DNA of 64,000 bases from the NCBI RefSeq assembly GCF_016862915.1, contig NZ_BONW01000032.1:1-64000 (forward strand). Reading direction: 5' to 3'. A program made the position numbers and the translations under genes. Every line of letters begins with the position of its first letter. The first letter of the stretch is position 1. This stretch comes from Plantactinospora endophytica. Lineage in GTDB: Bacteria > Actinomycetota > Actinomycetes > Mycobacteriales > Micromonosporaceae. Shown here in pieces: positions 1 through 7,466 of this stretch. The notes beneath the pieces are model-generated. The model saw nothing but the letters and a program-made list of their open reading frames with translations. It made no database searches and was not told where the DNA came from.

Positions 1-2
1 GG

Positions 3-122
3 GCCGGGCAGCAGGACGATCGCGCCGGACACGTCGGGGATCGGGTCGGGGAGGCGGGCGATCCGACCGGGGAGGCCGAGAAGGCCTGGAAGGCCGGCGA
101 GCGGTTCGAGGAGGCGGCATGA
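3..122 (+). CDS. 3' end of an unidentified upstream gene (partial)
   Basis: An open frame enters from the left edge and ends at a TGA at 120-122, overlapping the ATG of the hydrolase gene by the four-base ATGA arrangement, which suggests translational coupling. About 39 hydrophilic, charged residues are visible, ending in GERFEEAA. No domain can be recognised. In mycobacteria the gene before ephE (Rv3669) encodes a small membrane protein of the phage-holin type, and this tail may belong to such a protein, but that rests on gene order alone. Confidence 0.5.
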   Translation, partial: AGQQDDRAGHVGDRVGEAGDPTGEAEKAWKAGERFEEAA

Positions 123-1060
123 GCGAGCGCGGCGCCGGCCGGAGGTCCCTCGTCGACGAGTCCTGCGTACTGGTGGAGGGGCCGTGGACGCACCGCTTCG
201 TCGGCGCCAACGGCAGCCGGTTCCACGTCGTCGAGGCGGGCAGCGGGCCCCTGGTGCTCTTCCTGCACGGCTTCCCCGAGTTCTGGTGGGCCTGGCACGA
301 GATGTTGCCGGCCGTCGCCGACGCCGGCTACCGGGCGGTCGCGGTCGACCTGCGCGGTTACGGTGCGAGCGACAAGCCGCCCCGGGGGTACGACGGCTAC
401 ACCCTCGCCGCCGACGTGGCCGGCCTGATCCGGGCCCTCGGCGAACGCTCGGCGGTGGTGGTCGGCTCCGGGGCCGGCGGCATGATCGGCTGGACCGCCG
501 CCTCCTTCCACCCGAGCCTGGTCCGCCGCCTGGTGGTGCTCGCGGCGCCGCACCCACTGCGACTGCGGGCCGGCATCTTCGCCGACCCGCGCGGCCAGTT
601 CGCGGCGGCCACCCCGACGCTGAAGTTCCAGATCCCCCGCTACGAACACGTGCTGACCAGGGACGACGCGGCACTGGTCGGCTACTTCCTGCAACGCTGG
701 GGCGGACCGCGCTGGGTGGAGAGCGCCGGCTTCGCCGACTACGCGGAGCGCTGCCGGCAGGCGATGCGGATTCCGCAGGCCGCGTTCTGCGCGATGGAGG
801 GCTACCGGTGGGCGTTCCGGTCGGTACTCCGGCTGCACGGTTACCGGTTCGTCAAGCTGATGCAGAAGCCGCTGGTCACCCCGACCCTGCAACTGCACGG
901 CGCACTGGACGAGGCGTCACTGCCGCGTACCGCCCAGGGGTCCAGCCGCTACGTGGTGGCCCCGTACGAGTGGCGGCTGCTGGACGGCGTCGGCCACTTC
1001 CCGCACGTCGAGGCGACCGACCTGGTGCTCGGCGAGGTGCTGCGCTGGGCCAAGTCCTGA
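119..1060 (+). CDS. ephE: Alpha/beta hydrolase, EphE-like epoxide hydrolase family
   Basis: 313-residue alpha/beta-fold protein of the epoxide hydrolase/haloalkane dehalogenase type. The oxyanion-hole motif HGFPEFWWAW, the strand and turn before the nucleophile elbow, a late acidic residue in GALDEAS and the histidine in GVGHFPH are all visible. The elbow, however, reads VVGSGAGGMIGW: at the position where the family has Asp (or Ser in esterases) there is Gly. The fold is therefore clear, but classic epoxide hydrolysis is doubtful unless the neighbouring Ser acts. The mycobacterial homologue EphE sits beside the periplasmic protease MarP, which is not in this window. The start is set by the ATGA overlap with the preceding gene. 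It is convergent with the gene at 1202-1564. Confidence 0.8.
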   Translation: MSERGAGRRSLVDESCVLVEGPWTHRFVGANGSRFHVVEAGSGPLVLFLHGFPEFWWAWHEMLPAVADAGYRAVAVDLRGYGASDKPPRGYDGYTLAADVAGLIRALGERSAVVVGSGAGGMIGWTAASFHPSLVRRLVVLAAPHPLRLRAGIFADPRGQFAAATPTLKFQIPRYEHVLTRDDAALVGYFLQRWGGPRWVESAGFADYAERCRQAMRIPQAAFCAMEGYRWAFRSVLRLHGYRFVKLMQKPLVTPTLQLHGALDEASLPRTAQGSSRYVVAPYEWRLLDGVGHFPHVEATDLVLGEVLRWAKS

Positions 1061-1120
1061 CCGTCGACACCGTCGACCGCGCTGGACGTCCCCGGAATCG
1101 GCCCGGTGGTCGGCCAGCGG

Positions 1121-1195
1121 GGGTGAACGTCGGCCGCCCGGGCTGAACGTCGGCCGCCCCGGTGAACGTCAGGCACCTGGGAGGAACGTCGGGCG
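1121..1195. repeat. About 20-bp imperfect tandem repeat
   Basis: Between two convergent genes, a unit starting TGAACGTCGGCCGCCCGGGC recurs at 1124, 1144 and 1163, with a weaker copy (GGAACGTCGGG) near 1183 and a distant one at 1084. Periods are 19-20 bp. There is no spacer diversity, so it is not a CRISPR array. It may have arisen by slippage; no function is evident. Confidence 0.6.
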
Positions 1196-1201
1196 CGTAC
1201 G

Positions 1202-1564
1202 TCAGGCGCGGTTCTCGCGCAGGTCGGTGACCTCGGCCGCCGGTGCCCACCCCTGGTAGACGCCGAAGTCGAACGCCTCCAGCCCCATCGCCTCGGCGAC
1301 CGGCCAGCGCCCGCCGGTGTACTCCACCCGCAGCCAGTTGTCGTGCTGCGCGAGCACGATGAACGGCTGGCCCTGCCACGAGCACCTGGTCCGGACGTAG
1401 ACGAGTTCGCCGACCTCGGCGGCGGCCACCACCCGGACGAAGCGGCCGGGTCGGACCTCCTCGAAACCCTCGCCCGGTTCCGCCTGGTAGAGGCGTACGT
1501 CCTCACCGGCCGGGCTGGCCTCGTACTCCCGGCCGCGCCACTGGGCAACGTAACCGTCGCGCAT
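1202..1564 (-). CDS. Conserved small protein of unknown function in the type VII locus
   Basis: 120 residues, soluble, aromatic and acidic, with no signal peptide or membrane segment and no catalytic motif that I recognise. It contains WxGR-type turns (AQWRGREYEA) and a WLRVEYTGGRWPVAEAMG stretch suggesting a small beta-rich fold. The ATG shares one base with the TGA of the SseB gene upstream (TGATG), so translation is probably coupled and the two products may act together. I cannot assign a function; a partner or immunity-like role for the SseB protein is only an inference from the tight coupling. Confidence 0.75.
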   Translation of the reverse strand: MRDGYVAQWRGREYEASPAGEDVRLYQAEPGEGFEEVRPGRFVRVVAAAEVGELVYVRTRCSWQGQPFIVLAQHDNWLRVEYTGGRWPVAEAMGLEAFDFGVYQGWAPAAEVTDLRENRA

Positions 1565-4500
1565 CAGCCCTCCTCGGCCCGGCGCCAGACGGGTACGTCA
1601 CAGTCCAGCGTCGCCACCAGCCGCTCGGAGCCGTCGACACCGATCCGGTGCAGCTCGGCGCCGTGCGGCAGCCGTACGCTGTCCACCTTGAACTCGGCGA
1701 CCACGTCGCTGCTCTCGCCCGGTGCGAAGCCGTTGCCCCGGAACGGTGGCCGCTCGATCACCCAGCCCTCCATGGCCCGCATGGCGCTCTCGTTCTGCCC
1801 GCCGTACGGAATCCGGTAGAGGCTGGGCCGGTAGGCCGGCCAGCGCAGCACGTAGATCTCCTCGGCGTCCCGGCCGAACGGCGACCCCGGGTGGTTGAGG
1901 CCGAGCGCGGCGTAGAGCTTGGCCGGCGTACGCAGATGCGCGACCTCGGAGGCCCGGTGCACGAAGCCGGAAACCCGGTCGTAGCCCCGGTCGAGATAGT
2001 AGGAGAGCTGGCTGGGGGCGATGGTCTTCTGCATCATCGTCGGCCGTCCCGGGTCCTCCCGAGCCGGCGCGTACGTCGAGCGTGGCGTCTCCTCCTCGGC
2101 CGGAGCCTGTGGTGCCGGTTCGCCGGTGTCGTCCCCGAGGCCCACCTCGGCGGCCCAGTTCGCCAGCGCGACGATCTGCCCGCCCGGCAGTTTCGCCCCG
2201 ACCGGGGTGCCCGGGTTCACCGCGAACGACCAGTTGTCGTCCGGCCACCGCCGGATGAGCTGCGCGAACTTGACTTCGATGGTGTCGACGGTCTCCGGCA
2301 GGTGGTCACCGAGGCGCTCCGGAGAGGTGAACACCACGACGTACCGCTCGCCGTCCAGCAGCTCGGTACGCCACTCGAAGCCGTCGTCGCCGGGACGGGC
2401 GCCCGGGGACGAACGGAACGCCACCGGCAGCAGCACCTTGGCGAGCAGCAGCGTGGACAGGAACGTGTCCGTACTGCCGTCCCCGGCCGCGTCGAGCAGG
2501 CTCCGCTCGACGTCGTTGGCGGGTACGAACTCGGACGGAAGCCGACGGCCCGGAACCGGATCGGTGGCAGGCCGAGGTACGGCCCCGGGGGGCGCGGTCG
2601 TACCCGGGTGGGTGCCCGCCGGCTGTCCGGTGACCGGGATCGGCTCGGTAGGCGCCGTTGCGGAGGCCGGCGGCTCGGCGACCGGCGGACCGGCCGGAAA
2701 CCGCTCGGTCAGGGCCGGACCGCCGCCGAACTGGTCGGCGGCCGACTGGCTGGCGGCGAACTGCTCGGTGACCGCCGGACCGGCCGAGAACTGCTCCGTG
2801 ACCGGCGGGCGAGCGGCGAACTGCTCAGTGGCTGCCGGACCGAACGAGAACTGCTCGGTCAAGGCCGGGCCGTTGACGGCCGACTCGGTCACCGCCGGGC
2901 CGTTGACGGCCGACTCGGTGGCCGGCGGGCCGTTGACGGCCGGCTCGGTGGCCGGCGGGGCGGCGGGGGTCGTCGGCGAGAAGCCGGCGAACTGCTCGGA
3001 AACGGCCGGGCCGGGCGAGAACTGTTCGGTGGGGGTCGCGGTGGCGAACCTCTCGGTGGCCGGCGAGCCCATCGACAGGGACTCCCTGGCGAGCGACCGG
3101 CCGGAGAGCGCCTGCCGGAGACCCGAGCCGGTGAAGATCGGTTGGGTGGGCCCCGTCCCGCCCTCGGCGGGCTGGCCCGGGTCGGCGGCAGTGCGGCTCG
3201 CGGGGACCGGGTCGGTCGCGGGCCGGCCGGTGGAGGGCGCCTCGAACGCCGCCGTCGGACCGTCGGTGGTGGCGCCGACGGTGGTGGCGGACCACCGCTC
3301 GCCGGCATCGGACCACGACTCGCCCGCCGGGCGACGGGAGACCGGGGTGAACAGCGACGGCTCGGGCTGCACGGGCGGCGGCGTCCACGCGACCGGCGCC
3401 GTGACCTCCGCCGGCCGGGTTTCGGCGGCCCCGGGTCCGGTCGGCCAGTCTTCCGGCGTGCGGGCGTCGATCGGAACGGTCGGTGGCTGCTCGGCGGGCT
3501 GACCGGCGGGCCCGTACCAGGCAGGCGGCGGCCCGGCGGCCCTCTCGGCCGACGGCGGAGTGGATGTCGGCGGAGGCGGAGTGGGTGGTGGCGAGCTGGA
3601 TGGTGGCGAGCTGGATGGCGGAGCGGATGTCGGCGACGCTCCGCCGGCCGTTGCCGCCGCCCCGCCGGCAGTTGCCGCCCCGCCCGGTGTCGAGCTGCCG
3701 TTCGCCGTGCTGGACGAGGCGGACCGGGCCGGGCCGGCGGGAGTCATCCAGCCGGCCGAGGTGTCGTCCGAGATCTGGCTCCCGAAGTCTCCGCCCAGCC
3801 CGCCCCGGACCGGCGTCGGCGCGATCACCGGCACCGTGGCCGGGATGCCGGCGGACGGGGCCGGGGAGGTCGGCTCCGGAGACGACCCGAACGGCGTCAG
3901 GTCGACCGTGAGCGGCACGGCCGGCGCGGGCTCGTCGGCGGGCTCGCCCGACCGGAACGATTCAACCGGCTCCCGCGACAGCTCGGTCGGTCGGAACGAA
4001 TCGACTGGATCCCGCGACAGCTCGGCCGACCGGAACGAATCGACCGGCTCCCGCGACAGCTCGGTCGGTCGGAACGGCAGGTCCGACGAATCCGACTCCG
4101 CCCGCCGGAACGACTCGGCGGAGTCGCGTGACAGCTCGGTTGACCGGAACGGCAGGCCCGGGGAATCCGACTCCATCCGCCGGAACGACTCGCCGATCCC
4201 GCCCGGCTCCCTCGACGCCCCCGGCCTGCGCACCGGCAACGCGTCCGGGTCGGCCGGCCGAAGCGGTGCGCCGTCGGGGTCACCGGACCGGAACGAGTGC
4301 CCGTCGGGATCGGGCGGCCGGAACGGTGCGGCGTCCGGCTCGACGGGTCGGAACGGTCCGCCGGGTTCCGGCTCGCCCCGCAGCGGTTCGTCCGACTGGC
4401 GGCGCGGCACGGAGGCGGTGGCCCTGGCCCGGGCCGCCCGCTCGACCTGCTCCAACCGGGCTCGCGCGCCCATGCTGCGGCCGGGCAGCCGTACGTCGCC

Positions 4501-4878
4501 ACGGGAGAGCTGTGAGACGAACCAGGCGGGCAGGTATCCCTCGATCGGTAGCCCCGGGTTCACCGCCAGCCACCACTCCGGGTTCGGCCACCCGGTGGCC
4601 AGTTCGGGATAGGCGGCCCGGCGGGTCGAGCCGGCGTTCTCGGCGAGACATGCGTGCAACGCGGCGGTCGACGTGAATGCGAGTACGTGTGTCCGGCCGC
4701 CGGTGGTCCAGGTGCCCCAGCCCATCGGCGCGCGGCCGGCGAGCGCGTCGGCGGAGACCGGCAGCAGAAGATCGGTGCGGGCGAGAATGCGGAAATAGAG
4801 TTCCTGGTCGCCCGCGCGCAGTGCGTCCCGCATCGCGGCCTCGGTCTCGGTGGCCGGCTCCCATTCGGTCACGGCCAC
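1564..4878 (-). CDS. Giant SseB-family protein with two SseB domains and a repeat-rich linker
   Basis: 1104 residues. An SseB-type domain lies near residues 10-125 (ending NPGLPIEGYLPAWFVSQL) and a second near 780-920 (ending NPGTPVGAKLPGGQIVALANW); both share the WxxxVNPGxPxxxxLP signature. Between them lie about 650 residues rich in Pro, Ser, Thr and Ala, including 13-residue repeats of the type SFRPTELSREPVD and a series of TEQF/TEQFS units. The last 150 residues (from about MMQKTIAPSQLSYYLD) form a compact domain I do not recognise. No signal peptide is seen. Proteins with SseB domains are commonly found at actinobacterial type VII loci, and this gene is divergent from mycosin and coupled to the small gene downstream. 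The role is unproven; scaffold or effector are both possible. The family is usually only 150-300 residues long, so the length is unusual. Confidence 0.8.
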   Translation of the reverse strand: MAVTEWEPATETEAAMRDALRAGDQELYFRILARTDLLLPVSADALAGRAPMGWGTWTTGGRTHVLAFTSTAALHACLAENAGSTRRAAYPELATGWPNPEWWLAVNPGLPIEGYLPAWFVSQLSRGDVRLPGRSMGARARLEQVERAARARATASVPRRQSDEPLRGEPEPGGPFRPVEPDAAPFRPPDPDGHSFRSGDPDGAPLRPADPDALPVRRPGASREPGGIGESFRRMESDSPGLPFRSTELSRDSAESFRRAESDSSDLPFRPTELSREPVDSFRSAELSRDPVDSFRPTELSREPVESFRSGEPADEPAPAVPLTVDLTPFGSSPEPTSPAPSAGIPATVPVIAPTPVRGGLGGDFGSQISDDTSAGWMTPAGPARSASSSTANGSSTPGGAATAGGAAATAGGASPTSAPPSSSPPSSSPPPTPPPPTSTPPSAERAAGPPPAWYGPAGQPAEQPPTVPIDARTPEDWPTGPGAAETRPAEVTAPVAWTPPPVQPEPSLFTPVSRRPAGESWSDAGERWSATTVGATTDGPTAAFEAPSTGRPATDPVPASRTAADPGQPAEGGTGPTQPIFTGSGLRQALSGRSLARESLSMGSPATERFATATPTEQFSPGPAVSEQFAGFSPTTPAAPPATEPAVNGPPATESAVNGPAVTESAVNGPALTEQFSFGPAATEQFAARPPVTEQFSAGPAVTEQFAASQSAADQFGGGPALTERFPAGPPVAEPPASATAPTEPIPVTGQPAGTHPGTTAPPGAVPRPATDPVPGRRLPSEFVPANDVERSLLDAAGDGSTDTFLSTLLLAKVLLPVAFRSSPGARPGDDGFEWRTELLDGERYVVVFTSPERLGDHLPETVDTIEVKFAQLIRRWPDDNWSFAVNPGTPVGAKLPGGQIVALANWAAEVGLGDDTGEPAPQAPAEEETPRSTYAPAREDPGRPTMMQKTIAPSQLSYYLDRGYDRVSGFVHRASEVAHLRTPAKLYAALGLNHPGSPFGRDAEEIYVLRWPAYRPSLYRIPYGGQNESAMRAMEGWVIERPPFRGNGFAPGESSDVVAEFKVDSVRLPHGAELHRIGVDGSERLVATLDCDVPVWRRAEEG
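3953..4069. repeat. 39-bp in-frame tandem repeat inside the SseB gene
   Basis: Three near-identical 39-bp units start at 3953, 3992 and 4031, with a decaying fourth at 4070. Each encodes 13 residues (SFRPTELSREPVD type) in the linker of the SseB protein. The exact multiple of three keeps the frame open, so copy number could vary without breaking the protein. Confidence 0.85.
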
Positions 4879-5056
4879 CTCCCTCTCGCCGAACAGGCCA
4901 CAAGCATCGCGTACAACCTACAAGGTGGGGACCGGATCACAATGGTTGGCTGGCGGTGTATGCCGTCGCCGACGATCCACCGATAGCATCCGGTGGGCGG
5001 GTCCGAACCGATGGCGTTCCGGCCCTGGCGGACCGAACCGATTTCGGAGGCTACCG

Positions 5057-6295
5057 ATGCCTGGCCGGACAATACGACTCACGCTGGTGGGCGCCGTCAC
5101 CGCGCTGCTGGTCCCGCCGATCGCCGCCGCTCCGGCCACCGCGGCGCCGCTCGGGCCCTCGATCTCGCAGCGGGTCCTGCCCGGCTGTGACGACAACACC
5201 CCACCTGCCCAGCCCATCACCACCATGCCCTGGGCGCAACAGCGGTACGCCCCGGAGCGGCTGGCGCCGCTTGCCACCGGGGCCGGCGTGACGGTCGCCG
5301 TGATCGACTCCGGGGTCGACAAGACGCACGCGCAGATGAGGGGCCGGGTGTTACGGGGGCGGGACTTCCTCGACGCGGGCCTCGACGGCAGCCGGGACTG
5401 CGTCCGGCACGGCACCGGCGCGGCCAGCATCATCGCGGCCACCCCACGGGAGGGCGTCGCCTTCCGGGGGCTGGCCCCCCAGGTCAAGATCCTTCCGGTA
5501 CGGGTCAGCGAGAAGAAGGTCATCGAGGGCAAGGAGTCGAACGGCGACAGTGTCACCGTCGAGGGATTCGCCCAGTCGATCCGCTGGGCGGTCGACAACG
5601 GGGCAGACGTGATCAACCTCTCGGTCGTGTACTACGACGACAACCCGGCACTCAAGCGGGCAGTCGAGTACGCGCTGGACAAGGATGTCGTGATCGTCGC
5701 CGCCGCCGGCAACCTCTACGCGGAGGACAACCCGAGGCCGTACCCGACGTCGTACGACGGGGTGATCGGGGTGGGTTCGGTCGGCGAGGACGGCGTCGTC
5801 TCCCCCTTCTCCCAGCGCGGCGACTACGTCGACCTGGTCGCCCCGGGCGGCAACGTGGTGGTCGCGGTGCCGGAGGTCGGGCATGTGGTGGACAACGGCA
5901 CGAGTTTCGCCACCCCGTTCGTGACGGCCACCGCCGCGCTGATCCGGCAGTACTGGCCCGACCTGAGCGCACGGGAGGTGGCGCAGCGCCTGACCTCGAC
6001 CACCGACCCGGTGCCGGGCTCCGACCCGGCCGCCTACGGTGCCGGCATGCTGAACCCGTACCGCGCGGTCACCGACACGTCGGCCCCGGCTCGGCAGCCG
6101 GCCGCCGCCGGGCTGCCGCCGCACGAGGTCGACCCGGTGGAGGCGGCGCGGGTGGAGCGGCGTTCGGTGGCCGAGGAGCGGGCGCTGTGGGTGGCCGGCC
6201 TCGCCGGTGCCGTGGCGCTGGCGGCGCTGCTGCTGGCCGTGGTACTGCCCCGGGGTGCACGCCGGGGTTGGCGTCCCGCCGGCCCGACCTCCTAG
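5057..6295 (+). CDS. mycP: Mycosin, S8 subtilisin-type protease of type VII secretion
   Basis: 412-residue membrane-anchored serine protease. I use the ATG at 5057, because GGAGG lies 6 bases upstream and translation then begins with a Sec signal peptide (residues 1-30, ending AAAPATAAP); the open frame extends further upstream but that part is basic and without sense. The triad is visible as Asp84 in AVIDSGVD, His118 in CVRHGTGAA and Ser283 in NGTSFATPF, with the oxyanion Asn219 in AAAGN. A C-terminal membrane helix near 373-395 is followed by a basic tail. Mycosins stabilise the ESX membrane complex and process some substrates outside the membrane. The gene is divergent from the SseB gene, and the WXG100, EccB and EccE genes follow. 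Confidence 0.93.
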   Translation: MPGRTIRLTLVGAVTALLVPPIAAAPATAAPLGPSISQRVLPGCDDNTPPAQPITTMPWAQQRYAPERLAPLATGAGVTVAVIDSGVDKTHAQMRGRVLRGRDFLDAGLDGSRDCVRHGTGAASIIAATPREGVAFRGLAPQVKILPVRVSEKKVIEGKESNGDSVTVEGFAQSIRWAVDNGADVINLSVVYYDDNPALKRAVEYALDKDVVIVAAAGNLYAEDNPRPYPTSYDGVIGVGSVGEDGVVSPFSQRGDYVDLVAPGGNVVVAVPEVGHVVDNGTSFATPFVTATAALIRQYWPDLSAREVAQRLTSTTDPVPGSDPAAYGAGMLNPYRAVTDTSAPARQPAAAGLPPHEVDPVEAARVERRSVAEERALWVAGLAGAVALAALLLAVVLPRGARRGWRPAGPTS

Positions 6296-6326
6296 CCGGG
6301 CGCACCACCCCGACCACTCCGACCAC

Positions 6327-6475
6327 CTGGCCAGGTCCACCGGCCCAACCACCTAGCCGGTGCAGCGGTCCGAGCCCCTGGCCAGGTCCACCGGCCCAAC
6401 CAGCTAGCCGATGCAGCGGTCCGAGCTCCTGGCCGGGTCCACTGGCCTGAGCGCCTGGGCGAGTCCATCGGCCCG
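6327..6475. repeat. 51-bp tandem repeat after mycosin
   Basis: Units start at 6327, 6378 and 6429 (the last diverged). Each contains CCTAGCCGG, which also forms the context of the mycosin stop codon at 6293, so the array looks like duplications of the stop region. It fills the gap between the convergent mycosin and WXG100 genes. No terminator hairpin is obvious. Confidence 0.85.
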
Positions 6476-6574
6476 ACTTCCTAGCCCGGTGCGGAGGAGT
6501 GGGTAAGCAGATGCCCCGGGCGCGGCGCGCGGACGGCGCGGGAGCCCGGGGCAGTCTGGGTGGTGCTGGCGGCC

Positions 6575-6868
6575 CTACTGGAACAGGCCGGTGTTCTTCT
6601 TCTCGGTGCTGAGGTAGTCCGCCGCGGACTCGTCCAGCGCCATCTTGATGTCACGCAGCATGTTGGACATGTCCTGCGCACCCTGACGCCACTTGGTCTG
6701 GCGCTGGAAGTACGCCTGCTGCGCGTCACCCTCCCAGGTGCTGACGAGCGGCGCGGCGTCCGACTCCAGCTGGTCGAGCTGCGAGTCGAGCGTGTTCAGC
6801 GCCTTCTGGATGTCCGCGCTGGCCTGCTGCAGCGCGGCAAAATTGACGACAAGAAGGCCGTCACCCAT
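6575..6868 (-). CDS. WXG100 family protein, EsxB-like
   Basis: 97-residue helical-hairpin protein with the WEG turn (STWEGDAQQAYF) at its centre and a C-terminal secretion-type motif YxxxE (YLSTE) near residues 84-88. Length and layout fit the WXG100 family exported by type VII systems as heterodimers. It lies 23 bp downstream of another WXG100 gene, with which it should form a pair and an operon. It has no signal peptide, as expected. Which partner carries the working signal cannot be told, because both have YxxxD/E. Confidence 0.93.
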   Translation of the reverse strand: MGDGLLVVNFAALQQASADIQKALNTLDSQLDQLESDAAPLVSTWEGDAQQAYFQRQTKWRQGAQDMSNMLRDIKMALDESAADYLSTEKKNTGLFQ

Positions 6869-6891
6869 CGGATCTTCCCTCCCCAGTCAAA

Positions 6892-7224
6892 TCAGAGCGG
6901 CAGCGTCATGCCGCCGGCGTTGGTGGCGTTCATCCGGCTCGACGCCTCGGTGTCGGACGCGTCGTACTGCTGGCCGGACGTACGGATCGCAGTCGCGGTC
7001 TCGCGCAGCGCGCGGTGGATCTGCTCCTGGTTCTGCGACCACTGCTGCTTGACCTGCTCGAACGAGCGGCCACCCGCACCCCGCCACGCGGACTGCAACA
7101 CCTCGAGCTCACCCATCAGGCTGCTCAGCATGCTCTGCAGCGACTGGTCGACCGACTCGAACTTCGTGGCGGTCTGTTCCATCACCGCGGCTTCTGCCTG
7201 CGTCTGGGACACCCCCGAAGTCAC
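6892..7224 (-). CDS. WXG100 family protein, EsxA-like
   Basis: 110 residues with a WRG turn (SAWRGAGGRSFEQV) between two long amphipathic helices and a YxxxD motif (YDASD) followed by a short tail. It is the first gene of the pair with the 97-residue WXG100 gene. It starts with GTG; its promoter should lie in the 242-bp gap upstream. The product is predicted to be a secreted substrate and structural partner of the type VII apparatus whose EccB and EccE are encoded next door. Confidence 0.93.
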   Translation of the reverse strand: MTSGVSQTQAEAAVMEQTATKFESVDQSLQSMLSSLMGELEVLQSAWRGAGGRSFEQVKQQWSQNQEQIHRALRETATAIRTSGQQYDASDTEASSRMNATNAGGMTLPL

Positions 7225-7466
7225 CCCGCTCCCTTAACTCGTCGTCAAACCGGGAACACCCACTGTGGACTTCCCGGCTCTTGTCCGTTCCCCGTCGGGT
7301 CACGGCACAACTTGGCAATTACTTCCGTAGCCGACGGTAGCGGGCCGGGGCAAGGCTTGGATACCCCTTCCGGGCACCCTGTGGACAAACCCGTACCGCA
7401 ATGAACCGGACCGGCGGCTACCGACGGTCACCGATATTCTCTCCGACCAGTACATTTTCCGCCTGC

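Noticed and set aside
1121-1195. Short regular repeats as a CRISPR array
   Set aside because: Period is about 20 bp with no unique spacers and no cas genes nearby.
1648-4131. 827-codon plus-strand frame opposite the SseB gene
   Set aside because: Composed of Arg/Gly-rich runs made by the complement of the repeat linker; the minus-strand frame holds recognisable SseB domains.
4850-5056. Longer N-terminus for mycosin
   Set aside because: The extra 69 residues are basic and lack any family feature, while ATG 5057 has GGAGG and a signal peptide follows at once.
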